64,000 nt of DNA. Source: Actinobacillus seminis (GTDB lineage: Bacteria; Pseudomonadota; Gammaproteobacteria; Enterobacterales; Pasteurellaceae). This document shows, piece after piece, positions 43,831 through 53,699 of this stretch. The stretch spans positions 88,455-152,454 of the forward strand of contig NZ_NLFK01000007.1 in NCBI RefSeq assembly GCF_002263215.1, read 5' to 3'. Both the position numbers and the translations under genes were made by a program. Numbering within the stretch: the first letter of the stretch is position 1; every line of letters begins with the position of its first letter. The notes below the pieces were generated by a model. It was given only the letters and a program-made list of their open reading frames with translations, made no database searches and was not told where the DNA came from.

Positions 43831-45222
43831 TTAGGAACGCACGCGTAAACTATCGCCATCCGTTTTTTTCAAACGCAATAAAAACGCCACTAAAATCACC
43901 ACAAAAATGACCGTAGTCAAAAAGGTATAACTAAAGGCTTGTTGCAATTGTTCGCCCGTTTCACCAATCGCATCACGATATAAACTTAAAATCACAGACG
44001 ACACCGCAATCCCGAAACTTATCCCCACTTGTTGTGAGACACTCAACATAGTCGAACCGCCGCTGGTTTGATGCGGCGCAAGATCACTAATGGTAAGCGT
44101 ATTGACCGCGGTGAAAACCAACGACATACTAAATCCATACCACACCAAAACCAATGCCATCACCCATATCGACGTCTCCGGCGTAAAATGACTCATGGTA
44201 AAAATCGCCAAGCCCATTGAAATACCAAAGCCGATCAGTGTCGTTTTATATCCGATTGCGACTAAAATACGGCTAATAAACGGTCGTCCCAACACCGAAC
44301 TTATTGCAATCGGCGTCATCATCCAACCGGTAGTTTCCGCGTCATATAAAAATGCCACTTGTAACATTAATGGTAACAGGAAAGGCGTACTGGAACTAAA
44401 TAAACGAATAATCAAATTCGCCACAACGCCGATACGAAAAGTTCTCACCAAAAATAACGAGCGTGGCAAAAGAGCATTATCATTCACTCCGGCATAGGCA
44501 TAATATAACGATAATAAAATCACACCGGCAGTAATCACAGACAGACTTTCTATACGCGACACAGAATTTTCCGCCACCAACTCCATACCAAGAGTTAACG
44601 CCACTAATCCACCGCCAAATAACACAAAGCCTTTCCAATCCAATTTCGGCACTTTTTCTTTGACATTTGGCATATAAAAATACGCTGCAATAATGCCGAG
44701 TATGCCGATAGGAATATTGATCAAAAAGATCCAATGCCAAGTGGCATAAGTCACCAACCAACCGCCTAAAATCGGTCCAACAACCGGCCCAATAAGCCCC
44801 GCCATGGCAGTCAAATTCCACGCTGCAAGCAATTGAGATTTTTCAATCGAACGCAACATGGATAAGCGCGCCACCGGCATCATTAACGCACCACCAACGC
44901 CTTGCAAAACGCGCGAAAAGACCAACATATCCAAGGAATAAGAAAACGAACAGGCAATCGATCCTAATACAAACACGGTGACAGAAAAACAAAATACATT
45001 ACGCGTACCGAAACGATCCGCCAGCCAGCCGCTTAAGGGAATAAAAAGCGCCACAGTTAAGGCATAGCTAATAATCGCCGGCTGCATATTCAACGGTGAT
45101 TCATTTAAATTACGAGAAATTGCCGGTAGAGCAGTGTTTAAAATGGTGGAATCAAGCGTTTGCATAAATAATGCCATCGCTGCGATCCACGCCAAACCGC
45201 GATAACTTGCTTCCTTTTTCAT
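43831..45222 (-). CDS. mdtD: MFS drug-efflux-type transporter, MdtD-like (DHA2 family)
   Basis: A 463-residue major facilitator protein with fourteen predicted membrane segments. It has the DHA2 motif LDSTILNTALPAIS near residue 24, motif A GWLADRFGTRNVF and motif C-like GPVVGPILGGWLV. It closely resembles E. coli MdtD (YegB), a putative exporter. In E. coli mdtD belongs to the mdtABC-baeSR operon; here it stands next to mobB, so its substrate is unknown. Confidence 0.85.
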   Translation of the reverse strand: MKKEASYRGLAWIAAMALFMQTLDSTILNTALPAISRNLNESPLNMQPAIISYALTVALFIPLSGWLADRFGTRNVFCFSVTVFVLGSIACSFSYSLDMLVFSRVLQGVGGALMMPVARLSMLRSIEKSQLLAAWNLTAMAGLIGPVVGPILGGWLVTYATWHWIFLINIPIGILGIIAAYFYMPNVKEKVPKLDWKGFVLFGGGLVALTLGMELVAENSVSRIESLSVITAGVILLSLYYAYAGVNDNALLPRSLFLVRTFRIGVVANLIIRLFSSSTPFLLPLMLQVAFLYDAETTGWMMTPIAISSVLGRPFISRILVAIGYKTTLIGFGISMGLAIFTMSHFTPETSIWVMALVLVWYGFSMSLVFTAVNTLTISDLAPHQTSGGSTMLSVSQQVGISFGIAVSSVILSLYRDAIGETGEQLQQAFSYTFLTTVIFVVILVAFLLRLKKTDGDSLRVRS

Positions 45223-45236
45223 AAAACTATCCTAGT

Positions 45237-45743
45237 TTACACTGCTCTTTTTGCCATTTCGTACCATTGGTAAATAAATATCGCCACCGCATACGGGTGA
45301 TTAATATTTAATCTTGGCAAAGTACTTTCTACTTCATAATCCGTTACCAGCGCCACCACATTTCCATCAATTTCCGGCAAAGGTTTTGTCATCCCTTGAC
45401 GATGCAATAAGATTTTCGGGATGGGTTCCTCCTTAAATCCTTCTACCAAAATCAAATCGGTTAATTTGGGATCAAATTGTTGTGCCAAATAGGGTAAAGA
45501 AACCGCTTGGGGCGTTTCGGTCATTAATGCCCAGCGCTCGGCACACGCCATAATCACTTGGCTTGCGCCGGCTTCTTTCATGCGCCAACTGTCTTTCCCT
45601 GCTTTATCCACTTGTGCATTATGATGGCTATGTTTAATCACCGCCACACGCAGTTTTTTTGCGGATAACAGTGGCAACAATTTTTCAAGTAACGTCGTTT
45701 TTCCACTACCGCTATAACCGGTAATGCCTAGTAATTTGATCAT
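45237..45743 (-). CDS. mobB: Molybdopterin-guanine dinucleotide biosynthesis adaptor MobB
   Basis: MobB is a GTP-binding protein that assists MobA in forming the bis-MGD cofactor of molybdoenzymes. The 168-residue protein has a Walker A GYSGSGKTTLLEKLLP (residues 8-23), the switch-like IKHSHHNA and the LILVEGFKEEPIPK motif. It is 14 bp upstream of mdtD on the minus strand, with mobA not in the window. Confidence 0.93.
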   Translation of the reverse strand: MIKLLGITGYSGSGKTTLLEKLLPLLSAKKLRVAVIKHSHHNAQVDKAGKDSWRMKEAGASQVIMACAERWALMTETPQAVSLPYLAQQFDPKLTDLILVEGFKEEPIPKILLHRQGMTKPLPEIDGNVVALVTDYEVESTLPRLNINHPYAVAIFIYQWYEMAKRAV

Positions 45744-45791
45744 AAAACCCTGTGAAAAGTTGTAGAAGTGTTTGCTAATGCTAACACAAAA

Positions 45792-46223
45792 TTACAATAC
45801 GCGTAGCAGAATTGGCTGATAAGCTGATTTACGTTGCAATTTTTGCACCAAAAAACGCACGATAACAAAAGAAAGTGCGGTTGAAAAAAAGATAAACATC
45901 GCGTTCATCCACTCTTGTAGAAAAAGAGATGCACCGATAAGTGTAGCACACAAAAGGGTCACCAGCGGAATCACATAAACCAGTAGTATGGAAAACAAAA
46001 GCGGACGCTCCTCCAATCCCACTTCCACTGTTTGACCAATCGACACGGGCGTGATAGTTGCCACAGTAAAAATATGTTCACTATGCTCCCCGTTTAATTC
46101 TGCAAGCGCCGCCGTGCCGCAAGAGGACTTTGCCGCGCATTGTCCGCAAGCGCTCTTTGAGTGACATTTTACCGTCGCCACCCCGTTTTGATAATCGACG
46201 ACCACTGCATTTTCTCTTAACAT
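45792..46223 (-). CDS. rseC: SoxR-reducing / sigma-E regulatory protein RseC
   Basis: RseC is an inner-membrane protein of the rpoE operon, linked to SoxR reduction and envelope stress. The 143-residue product has an N-terminal cysteine cluster (CHSKSACGQCAAKSSCG, residues about 20-36) and two transmembrane segments around 78-120. It follows rseB by 8 bp and ends the rpoE-rseA-rseB-rseC operon. Confidence 0.93.
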   Translation of the reverse strand: MLRENAVVVDYQNGVATVKCHSKSACGQCAAKSSCGTAALAELNGEHSEHIFTVATITPVSIGQTVEVGLEERPLLFSILLVYVIPLVTLLCATLIGASLFLQEWMNAMFIFFSTALSFVIVRFLVQKLQRKSAYQPILLRVL

Positions 46224-46231
46224 ACCTTATT

Positions 46232-47197
46232 TTACGGTTTAAATTGAATATCTTGCACAATGCGTTTAGCGGTAGAAATCGGCAATTGACCGATAAAGGT
46301 TATTTCTCTATTATTTTTGCTTTCGCTATAAATAGTTGTTGGACCTTGTCGCCAAGCATTTTCCTGTTCATCAGGAATAATACTTTCGGAAACATACACG
46401 GTAAAATAAAATAATCCATCGCTAAATAACTGGCTTTCTATACGATTACTCTCGTTCATCTCAATACTTTTATTTACTAATTTGAACCCTCTCGGCAACC
46501 AAGTCGGTTGCCAACTTAGTTTAATTTTTTGATGTTGAGTATTACTTTCGCTTAATAAGGGAGGAAAGGTCACGCTGTCTAAATAATGGGATAATTTTTC
46601 TAATCCATCGCCCACATACATATTTACCACGCGGAATTGATCTAACAAATTCCCTTCGCGATCTAACATGTCACTACGCAACAATAATTTACTGTTTTCA
46701 TCAATAAACACTAAATATTGATAACGAAAATCATCTTTTGGCAAAATACGGATAGTTTGTACCACATGGTCAGCAACACGATTGCGCCCGATATTGACAA
46801 AATCGTAGTTTTCCGCCAAGGTATCCAAATTTATCCGCATAATAGTTGGAAGACTATCCACAATATGGTAACTGTTAATCGAAAATGACGGATAATTTGG
46901 TTGAAAATAACTTACTAAACCATCACGCTGTACAATTTCTTGCGGCACACCGTCCAAGGTGATTAATTGAGCATAGGTTTTGCCATTGATATGTAAATGA
47001 CGATAGCGCAAGGATTCCATATTCACCGGTGTGGTTTGAACAAAAGCAATTTCGTAGTTTAATTGATTGGTCGCTTGGTTCATCTGCGCTAATAAGGTTT
47101 TAGGTTCAAATTTGTCTTCTGCGAAAGAAACCCCACAAACACCTAAGAACAAAGAAAGCGCGGTCAATTTTTGTAAAGCTTTTAACATCATAAACAT
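46232..47197 (-). CDS. rseB: Sigma-E regulatory periplasmic protein RseB
   Basis: RseB binds the periplasmic domain of RseA and shields it from DegS; it senses LPS intermediates. The 321-residue precursor has a signal peptide (ALQKLTALSLFLGVCGVSFA), a LolA/LolB-like N-terminal domain (about 27-220) and a smaller C-terminal MucB domain (WQPTWLPRGFKLV). Three Met codons lie at the start; spacing from AGG favours the second (47191). It follows rseA after a 64-bp gap containing a strong hairpin. Confidence 0.93.
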   Translation of the reverse strand: MFMMLKALQKLTALSLFLGVCGVSFAEDKFEPKTLLAQMNQATNQLNYEIAFVQTTPVNMESLRYRHLHINGKTYAQLITLDGVPQEIVQRDGLVSYFQPNYPSFSINSYHIVDSLPTIMRINLDTLAENYDFVNIGRNRVADHVVQTIRILPKDDFRYQYLVFIDENSKLLLRSDMLDREGNLLDQFRVVNMYVGDGLEKLSHYLDSVTFPPLLSESNTQHQKIKLSWQPTWLPRGFKLVNKSIEMNESNRIESQLFSDGLFYFTVYVSESIIPDEQENAWRQGPTTIYSESKNNREITFIGQLPISTAKRIVQDIQFKP

Positions 47198-47217
47198 AAC
47201 CTATTGTATCTAAAGCA

Positions 47218-47244
47218 AATTCACCACCAAAATGGTGGTGAATT
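47218..47244. other. 11-bp perfect hairpin between rseA and rseB
   Basis: AATTCACCACC (47218-47228) pairs exactly with 47234-47244 across a 5-nt loop. No T run follows on the minus strand. It may be an mRNA processing or partial attenuation element that lowers rseB-rseC output relative to rpoE-rseA. Confidence 0.6.
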
Positions 47245-47261
47245 GCCAAATCGATGCAGTA

Positions 47262-47843
47262 TTATTTTCCGTGTCTATTCAAACTCAAATCATCTGCATA
47301 AACACGGCGCTGTAATTCATAATTCTGCAACATGGAACTAATCTGTCTCTTTTTTTGCTCAATTTGCTCGGCGGTCACCACATCACGCGTCGGCGCATTG
47401 TAACTTACCTCTTGCACGGAATTATTAAACGGTAAGGTTTGTAAGACCGGATTGTCCACTGTGCTACTTGCATTATCCGTTGCATTGAAACTTTGCACGC
47501 CAAATACCGCGACCAAACACACAGATGCCGCTACCGCAACTTGCACCATTGGCGCCCAAAGCGATTTGAATTTCTGCATAAACGGTAGTTTTTCTACTTC
47601 AGCCGGTATCGGTTGAGAAACTATCGGTTTTGCTACCGCTGTTTCTTCTTGCGCAATCAGCACTTCCATCTTCGCAGTAAAATCTGTCCCTAACAGAACA
47701 TCACTTTCTTGACGCATCACCGCACGAATGGCATGAAAATTTGCCCAAGATTGTTGTAACGCTTCATCTTGACAAAGTTTTTCCATCAATTCGTTACTTA
47801 CGTTTTCACCGTCAATGTATGCTGAAAGTAACTCTTTTTGCAT
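47262..47843 (-). CDS. rseA: Anti-sigma-E factor RseA
   Basis: RseA is a single-pass inner-membrane anti-sigma factor; its cytoplasmic domain holds sigma-E until DegS, RseP and ClpXP degrade it. The 193-residue product starts MQKELLSAYIDGENVS, has the sigma-binding domain (about 1-65, with WANFHAIRAVMRQE), one membrane segment (VQVAAVAASVCLVAVFGV-like, near 100) and a periplasmic tail. An upstream in-frame start (11 codons) is less likely. It is 38 bp after rpoE. Confidence 0.94.
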   Translation of the reverse strand: MQKELLSAYIDGENVSNELMEKLCQDEALQQSWANFHAIRAVMRQESDVLLGTDFTAKMEVLIAQEETAVAKPIVSQPIPAEVEKLPFMQKFKSLWAPMVQVAVAASVCLVAVFGVQSFNATDNASSTVDNPVLQTLPFNNSVQEVSYNAPTRDVVTAEQIEQKKRQISSMLQNYELQRRVYADDLSLNRHGK

Positions 47844-47881
47844 CTTAAACTCCAAGTTTGTTTGCCTTAGCGACATGTTTA

Positions 47882-48457
47882 TTAGCGCTGTAACAAAGGT
47901 GTTATTTTTGTCTCAATAATTTCCCTTGCTCTAAAGATTCTCGAACGTACCGTTCCTACCGGGCAATCCATAATGTCAGCGATCTCTTCGTAGCTCAACC
48001 CTTCGATTTCACGTAAGGTAATGGCTGTTCTTAAATCTTCTTGTAAACCGTTAATGGTATCAAATACAATCTTTTTTAACTCACTGGATAACATTTCATT
48101 TTCGGGTGTATCCACATCCCGTAAATTTGTACCGACATCATAGGTTTCCGCCTCTTCTGCTAAAATATCTTCATTCGGCGGACGGCGCCCTTGTGCGCTC
48201 AGATAATTCTTTGCAGTATTGACTGCAATTCGATAAAGCCACGTGTAGAAAGCACTATCACCACGAAAAGAATCGATCGAGCGGTATGCTTTTATAAACG
48301 ACTCTTGTACAACATCGGGAATATCATTTTGTGAAACGTAACGGGTCAACAACCCGGCCACTTTATTTTGATAACGCGATACCAATAGATTGAACGCTTT
48401 CTTATTTCCCTGCTGTACTCTTTCTACTAAAGCTTGATCCGTTAGCTGCTCAGACAT
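47882..48457 (-). CDS. rpoE: RNA polymerase sigma-E factor
   Basis: Sigma-E (group 4, ECF) directs the envelope-stress response. The 191-residue product starts MSEQLTDQALVERVQQG, as in E. coli. Region 2 contains YQNKVAGLL and SFRGDSAFYTWLYRIAVNTA (about 61-80); region 4 contains LREIEGLSYEEIADIMDCPV and GTVRSRIFRAREII. An in-frame start 8 codons upstream is possible but does not fit the family. A sigma-E promoter lies at 48517-48544, so the gene is autoregulated. Confidence 0.98.
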   Translation of the reverse strand: MSEQLTDQALVERVQQGNKKAFNLLVSRYQNKVAGLLTRYVSQNDIPDVVQESFIKAYRSIDSFRGDSAFYTWLYRIAVNTAKNYLSAQGRRPPNEDILAEEAETYDVGTNLRDVDTPENEMLSSELKKIVFDTINGLQEDLRTAITLREIEGLSYEEIADIMDCPVGTVRSRIFRAREIIETKITPLLQR

Positions 48458-48516
48458 ATAACCTCTTATCACCCCTAACAAGCCTTAATATAAAGACAGC
48501 AAGCTCTTGCCTATAG

Positions 48517-48544
48517 TTAGACGGGACGAAATTCAAAAAGTTCA
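48517..48544 (-). promoter_or_regulatory. Sigma-E-type promoter of the rpoE operon
   Basis: On the minus strand TGAACTT (48538-48544) and TCTAA (48517-48521) are 16 bp apart, close to the sigma-E consensus GGAACTT-N16-TCNAA. It is 60 bp upstream of the rpoE ATG. Autoregulation by sigma-E is known in E. coli. Confidence 0.82.
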
Positions 48545-48563
48545 ACGTTTTAAGAAAAATTGA

Positions 48564-48818
48564 TCAATTTTGCAAATTTAATTTTTCTTGTATATAAGTT
48601 ACCATTTCTTGTAATTCAAGATCGGATACCGGTATTCGATTAAAAAACCACGAAAATAACTGTAAATCCGAGCAAGCCAACAAACGTAAAAACACGTCTT
48701 TTTTCTCATCCGGCAACGCGTCAAAATGCAACAGAAAAAAAGGCATAATCACCTTATCCAACTCCAACATTCCCCGACGACAATCCCATTCAATGCGAAA
48801 TTTATTGTATTTTTCCAT
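48564..48818 (-). CDS. sdhE: FAD assembly factor SdhE
   Basis: SdhE helps attach FAD to flavoproteins such as SdhA and FrdA. The 84-residue protein has the signature RRGMLELDKVIMPFF (residues about 14-28), whose RGxxE motif contacts the flavoprotein, and DLQLFSWFFN. It stands just upstream of rpoE on the same strand, separated by the sigma-E promoter. In E. coli it sits with ygfX; no ygfX is seen here. Confidence 0.93.
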   Translation of the reverse strand: MEKYNKFRIEWDCRRGMLELDKVIMPFFLLHFDALPDEKKDVFLRLLACSDLQLFSWFFNRIPVSDLELQEMVTYIQEKLNLQN

Positions 48819-48855
48819 ACTTTGTTACCCAACAAGATCAAATCCAATCTCGGAT

Positions 48856-49212
48856 TCAAAAAAATAACATCAATCCCCAGACCGCCACCACAATGCCCAG
48901 CGCAATAAATACTGCTGCCGAGCCTAAATCTTTCGCGCGACCGGATAATTCATGGTACTCTGTTCCAACCCGATCCACAACCGCTTCAATCGCGCTGTTT
49001 AACAACTCGACCACCAGCACCAACAGCACCGAACCAATCATCAGCGCCATCTCCACCTTATCCTCACCCAGCCAAATTGCCAGCGGAATTAAAATGACCG
49101 CCAAAGAAAGCTCATGACGAAAAGCCGCTTCATTTTTAACCGCACTTTTCAAGCCTTTTATCGAATAGCCGGTCGATTTAATTAAATGGGTCAAGCCCGT
49201 TGTTTTTTCCAT
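48856..49212 (-). CDS. dgkA: Diacylglycerol kinase
   Basis: DgkA phosphorylates diacylglycerol to phosphatidic acid in the inner membrane, recycling lipid left by membrane-derived oligosaccharide or LPS modification. The 118-residue trimeric-type enzyme has three membrane segments and the active-site EAAFRHELSLA (residues about 28-38) and VELLNSAIEAVVDRVG (about 68-83). It follows relA by 11 bp in the recO-rlmD-relA-dgkA operon known from H. influenzae. Confidence 0.96.
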   Translation of the reverse strand: MEKTTGLTHLIKSTGYSIKGLKSAVKNEAAFRHELSLAVILIPLAIWLGEDKVEMALMIGSVLLVLVVELLNSAIEAVVDRVGTEYHELSGRAKDLGSAAVFIALGIVVAVWGLMLFF

Positions 49213-49223
49213 ATTTCCCTAAA

Positions 49224-51450
49224 TTAAAGGCGTTTCGCCTCAATCACATCATCTAATTTTTCCAACCGAGCCAAAATTTTACTTAACATTTGTACATTAT
49301 TCAGCTCAATTTCCATATTAATGGTCGCCAATTGTTTTTTGGTATCCGCACAACTGGAAACACCCAGCACGCTGATTTTTTCATTGGCAAGCACTGTGGT
49401 AATATCGCGCAACAATCCGTTACGATCACTTGCCACGATACGAATACTCAAACGAAATCCACTAGCGTAATTTTCACCCCAAATGGACTCCACCGCACGT
49501 TCCGGATGGGCTTTTTGCAGCTCCAAACTGCTCGCAATCGGTACGATGAATAGAAATACCGCGCCCCATAGTGATATAGCCCATGATATCATCCCCCGGA
49601 ATTGGCTGACAACAGCGTGCAATATGGTGCATTAAATTTCCAACGCCTTCAACAATGACATAGCCTTTTTTCTCATTTTTTTGCTGTGAAACGATCGCAC
49701 TTTTATGAGCAACATGGCGCAAAATTTCCTCGTCAGCTTCTTGTGCGGAAGATTTAATCAATTTATTTTGTAAAAAATTCACTAATTGATTTAAACGCAC
49801 ATCACCGCCACCAATACCGGCATATAAATCCTCGAGATGTTTCATGTTATAACGTGGCAGCGCATATTGCTCCACTTGCTTCAAGGAAATCCCCAAACGA
49901 GTGATCTCATTTTCCAGCAATTCTTTCCCCGCCGGAATATTTTTATCTCGATCTAATTTTTTAAACCAAGCTTGAATTTTCGCGCGCGCTTTGCCGGTGT
50001 GTGTAAAGCCTAAATTGGGATTGAGCCAGTCACGACTTGGATTCGGATTTTTTTGGGTAATCACTTCAATCTGATCGCCCATTTGCAATTGATAGGTAAA
50101 AGGAACAATACGCCCCGCCACTTTAGCGCCAATGCAACGATGCCCGATTTCGCTATGAATCGCATAAGCAAAATCCAGCGGTGTCGAACCGGTTGGCAAA
50201 TCCACCACTTCCCCTTTCGGCGTAAACACATAAACCCGATCGTCAAACACCTGACTGCGCATCTCAGCCATCACATCACCGGAATCGGTAATATCATCTT
50301 GCCACGCCAATAATTTACGCAACCACGCAATTTTTTCCTCGTAACCCGAACGCCCCGCCACCCCTTCTTTATATTTCCAGTGCGCCGCCACGCCCAATTC
50401 CGCATCATCATGCATTTGTTGCGTACGAATTTGCACTTCCACCGGTTTGCCGCCTTGTCCCAAAACGACAGTATGGATGGATTGATAACCGTTCGGTTTC
50501 GGATTGGCAACATAATCATCAAATTCTTTCGGTAAATGTTTAAAATACGTATGCACAATGCCCAACGCAGAATAACAATCTTGCAGTTTTTGTACAATAA
50601 TCCGCACCGCGCGCACATCATACAAATCGCCGAATTCCAAGTGTTTTTTCTGCATTTTACGCCAAATGCTATAAATATGTTTTGGACGCCCGTAAACTTC
50701 TACTTGGTCAATATTTTCTTTTAAATACGCCGTCAATTCCGTGACAAAATCGGCAATATATTTTTCTCGATCCAAACGACGCTCTTGCAGCAATTTCGCA
50801 ATTGCGCGATATTGCTCCGGATGCAAATAACGAAAGCAATAATCTTCCAATTCCCATTTTAACTGCCCAATGCCCAAACGATTGGCAAGGGGCGCATAAA
50901 TATTGGCGCATTCTTTTGCCGCCAACACTTTTTCTTCTTCCGAACAGTATTTTTCCGCATCACGCAAAAACGTAATCCGCTCCGCCAACTTGATAATCAC
51001 GCAACGAAAATCATCCACCATAGCCAACAACATTCGGCGCACGTTATCCACCTGCAAACTGTTAGCAGAATTGACGTTAAGTTGACGAATATTATCCATC
51101 TCCATCACGCCTTTCACCAGTTTACCGATATTAGCGCCAAAATCATCCTTAAGGGTCGCTAAATCCACGATATTATTGCTGACAATCGGATACAACATGG
51201 CGGTTAACAAACTGTCTGCATCCATATTCAAACCGTGCAAAATCTCCACCATTTCAACACCGATTTGCAAATGACAACTGTTGTAGCTCACAGCCTCTTT
51301 GGCTTGAAACTCGCTGACTTTTTGCTGCGAATAATGCCATGCCAAAGCCAGTGCCTGCTCGACTTGCGGGGCAAGCCCCAATTCGGCACACCATTTTTCA
51401 ATGACAAAATCCTTTGGATTTAACAAATGTGATCCGCGTACAGCAACCAT
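49224..51450 (-). pseudogene. relA: GTP pyrophosphokinase RelA, C-terminal frameshift
   Basis: RelA makes (p)ppGpp on stalled ribosomes. The main frame (49474-51450, 658 residues) has the inactive HD domain, the synthetase domain (YDVRAVRIIVQKLQDCYSAL, HTYFKHLPKEFDDYVANPKP), TGS (DRVYVFTPKGEVVDLPTGST) and the zinc-finger-like CCQPIPGDDI. After HRTDCEQF it shifts and stops. The missing ACT part (ERAVESIWGENYASG to DDVIEAKRL) continues in another frame to 49224. Restoring it needs two added bases (or one removed) near 49524-49527, where TTTTTG-like sequence reads TTTG. The synthetase remains intact, so even if real the product may act without C-terminal control. Confidence 0.88.
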
Positions 51451-51459
51451 ATTAATTTC

Positions 51460-52779
51460 CTACCGTGTTTTTTCAAATAAACTGATGGATTCTAAATGCG
51501 CCGTATTCGGAAACATATCAACCATTGCTACTTTGCGCAAAAGATAACCCGCCTCAAGTAAAATCGCGGCATCACGTACCAATGTCGCCGGATTGCAAGA
51601 AACGTAAAGTATTTTTTCCGCCCGCACTTGCATCATCACGCTCAACGCAAACGCTGCCCCGCCACGCGCCGGATCGAGCAAGATTTTATTAAACTGTTGC
51701 CTCGCCCAAGGCTGTTCGACAAAGGGCTTTTCAAGATCGCTTTGATAAAATTGGACATTGTGACAATGGTTTTGTTCCGCATTTTGCCGCGCCCGTACCA
51801 CCATCTCTGAAACGCCCTCAATTCCGACCGCACTTTTCACACGCTTACTTAATGGCAATGTGAAATTTCCCATTCCGCAAAACAAATCCAACACCTCATC
51901 TTGCGCACTCAACGCCAACCAATCCAACGCAGTATCGATCATTTGCTGATTAAGCGACGCATTAACTTGAATAAAATCGCGAATATCAAAATATAAGCGC
52001 GTGCCATCTTTGAGCTGATAATAGGGAAACTCGCCATAAACATGCTTAATCTCGTAGTCATCTTGCACAAATAACATCAATTGATGCGCTTGCGCAAACC
52101 GCAACAATAAAGTGCGGTCAATTTCCGCCATATTTTGCATATAACGCAGCAACATTGCCACACCATTATCCGCCGCCACCAATTCCACATGCCCCAACTG
52201 TTTGGGCGTTGACCATTGAGCCAAAAGTGCGGTCACTTTTTCCAATAATTCATTTAATGGCGACACCAACACCTCGCAACGACGGATATTCACAATATCC
52301 GCTGAGCGTTTTTGACGAAATCCCATCACCAATTGGCGAGTTTTCGGCTCATAGCGCAAACTCAAGCGCACACGCCGACGATAATGCCATTGCGCGCCGA
52401 CCATCATAGGTTGAAAATCAATCGGCGCCGCCTGCAAACAACTTAGGCGTTGAAACAAGGTTTTTTGTTTACTTTCGTGCTGCAACGCCAAAGGAATATG
52501 CTGACTTTGGCAACCGCCACATTGTTGATAATAGGGGCATTTGGGCGTTTGGCGCAATGCACTGACGCGCAAAATCCGTTGCGCTTTCCCCATACCGAAT
52601 TGGCGTTTTTCTTCCACCGACGCGACCATCACTCGTTCTTGCGGCAAAGCGTTTTCGATAAACCACGTTTTGCCGCCAACTTTCGCCACGCCAAAACCCT
52701 GATAATCTAAATCCACAATATCCGCTTCAAAGTGCAGTTCTTTTTTCGCTTGTTTTTTAGGGGTATAAAGTAAAACCAT
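51460..52779 (-). CDS. rlmD: 23S rRNA (uracil1939-C5)-methyltransferase RlmD
   Basis: RlmD methylates U1939 of 23S rRNA using SAM. The 439-residue protein has an N-terminal TRAM domain (about 15-75), an iron-sulfur cluster site CPYYQQCGGCQSQH, a SAM-binding LDLFCGMGNFTLPL and the catalytic DPARGGAAFAL and YVSCNPATLVRD motifs. It is 1 bp after recO and 9 bp before relA, in the conserved operon. Confidence 0.96.
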   Translation of the reverse strand: MVLLYTPKKQAKKELHFEADIVDLDYQGFGVAKVGGKTWFIENALPQERVMVASVEEKRQFGMGKAQRILRVSALRQTPKCPYYQQCGGCQSQHIPLALQHESKQKTLFQRLSCLQAAPIDFQPMMVGAQWHYRRRVRLSLRYEPKTRQLVMGFRQKRSADIVNIRRCEVLVSPLNELLEKVTALLAQWSTPKQLGHVELVAADNGVAMLLRYMQNMAEIDRTLLLRFAQAHQLMLFVQDDYEIKHVYGEFPYYQLKDGTRLYFDIRDFIQVNASLNQQMIDTALDWLALSAQDEVLDLFCGMGNFTLPLSKRVKSAVGIEGVSEMVVRARQNAEQNHCHNVQFYQSDLEKPFVEQPWARQQFNKILLDPARGGAAFALSVMMQVRAEKILYVSCNPATLVRDAAILLEAGYLLRKVAMVDMFPNTAHLESISLFEKTR

Positions 52780-52780
52780 G

Positions 52781-53467
52781 TTATTTCAAATATAAAATAT
52801 TTTGCGTAAATAATTCGCGACTTTTCAAAGGTTTATTGCCCAAATAGCGTTTTAAGGCTATGCGACTAAAGCGTTTCGCCGCTTGCAATACCTCAGGATC
52901 GGCAAAATCCAAACGATCAAATGCCAATAATTCACGCCCATAAAAGGTCAAATTATCGCGAATTAAGGAAGCGATAAAGCCTTTTTCTTCTCGATAGCGA
53001 TAGGTCATATCAGCATCTACCGGCTGCCCGGAACCGGCACAACGACAAAAATCAATGCCGTAGCCTAAGGTTCGCAGCAAACGAAATTCAAAGGTCCTTA
53101 AACTGGATTCAAGCAAATGTGGCGCACTAGCTAAATCGGTTAAACATTGCAAATAATCTTGGAACAAAGAGGCATAGGCAGTTTCCGGCTCCAACAGACG
53201 AACCAGTAATTCATTGATATAAAAACCGCTGTACAACGCTTTCGGTTGGAGGGGCAACGCAATAGATGCCGGTTCGGCTTTGGATAAGGTTTTTAACCCG
53301 CCTTTTCCCGACCAATGCAACAACAGCGGCGTAAAGGGTTGCAATACACTTTTCAACGACGAACGCTTGGTTCTTGCCCCTTTGGCAATAACCGTCAGCC
53401 GCCCAGTTTCTTCCGTGAATAAATCCACTAACAAACTGGTTTCGCTATAAGCTCGTCGATGTAACAC
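52781..53467 (-). CDS. recO: DNA repair protein RecO (start uncertain)
   Basis: RecO works with RecF and RecR to load RecA at gaps. The 228-residue frame starts at a GTG giving (M)[20 protein letters not shown], with an OB fold N-terminally and a CRCAGSG segment. Homologues start about 8 residues earlier (ending RGFVLHRR). Here the RGF residues are encoded upstream in frame, but no ATG/GTG/TTG start exists before a TAG, so the true N-terminus is unclear. AAGAGGG before the GTG could serve as a ribosome site. It heads the recO-rlmD-relA-dgkA operon. Confidence 0.88.
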   Translation of the reverse strand: MLHRRAYSETSLLVDLFTEETGRLTVIAKGARTKRSSLKSVLQPFTPLLLHWSGKGGLKTLSKAEPASIALPLQPKALYSGFYINELLVRLLEPETAYASLFQDYLQCLTDLASAPHLLESSLRTFEFRLLRTLGYGIDFCRCAGSGQPVDADMTYRYREEKGFIASLIRDNLTFYGRELLAFDRLDFADPEVLQAAKRFSRIALKRYLGNKPLKSRELFTQNILYLK

Positions 53468-53699
53468 AAACCCTCTTTTTAAACTGATTTGCGCCTGCCA
53501 ATGTCCGATAAGGTTGCCTCGCTACAAGGTTATTTAACATTTGCTTATTTTAACAGATTTTTCACCGTTCTTCGGTCATTCCTGTCATTTATTTTAATAA
53601 CCAAAATGCATATTAATTCGCAAAAAATTATTAGCTTATTCTAAGTGCTTTTGATAAAAATTGTAGACCATTTTTATCATTGATTGGAGAATATTTTCT

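Noticed and set aside
49053..50621. Alternate-frame ORFs within relA
   Set aside because: They overlap the well-supported synthetase and TGS domains and resemble no family.
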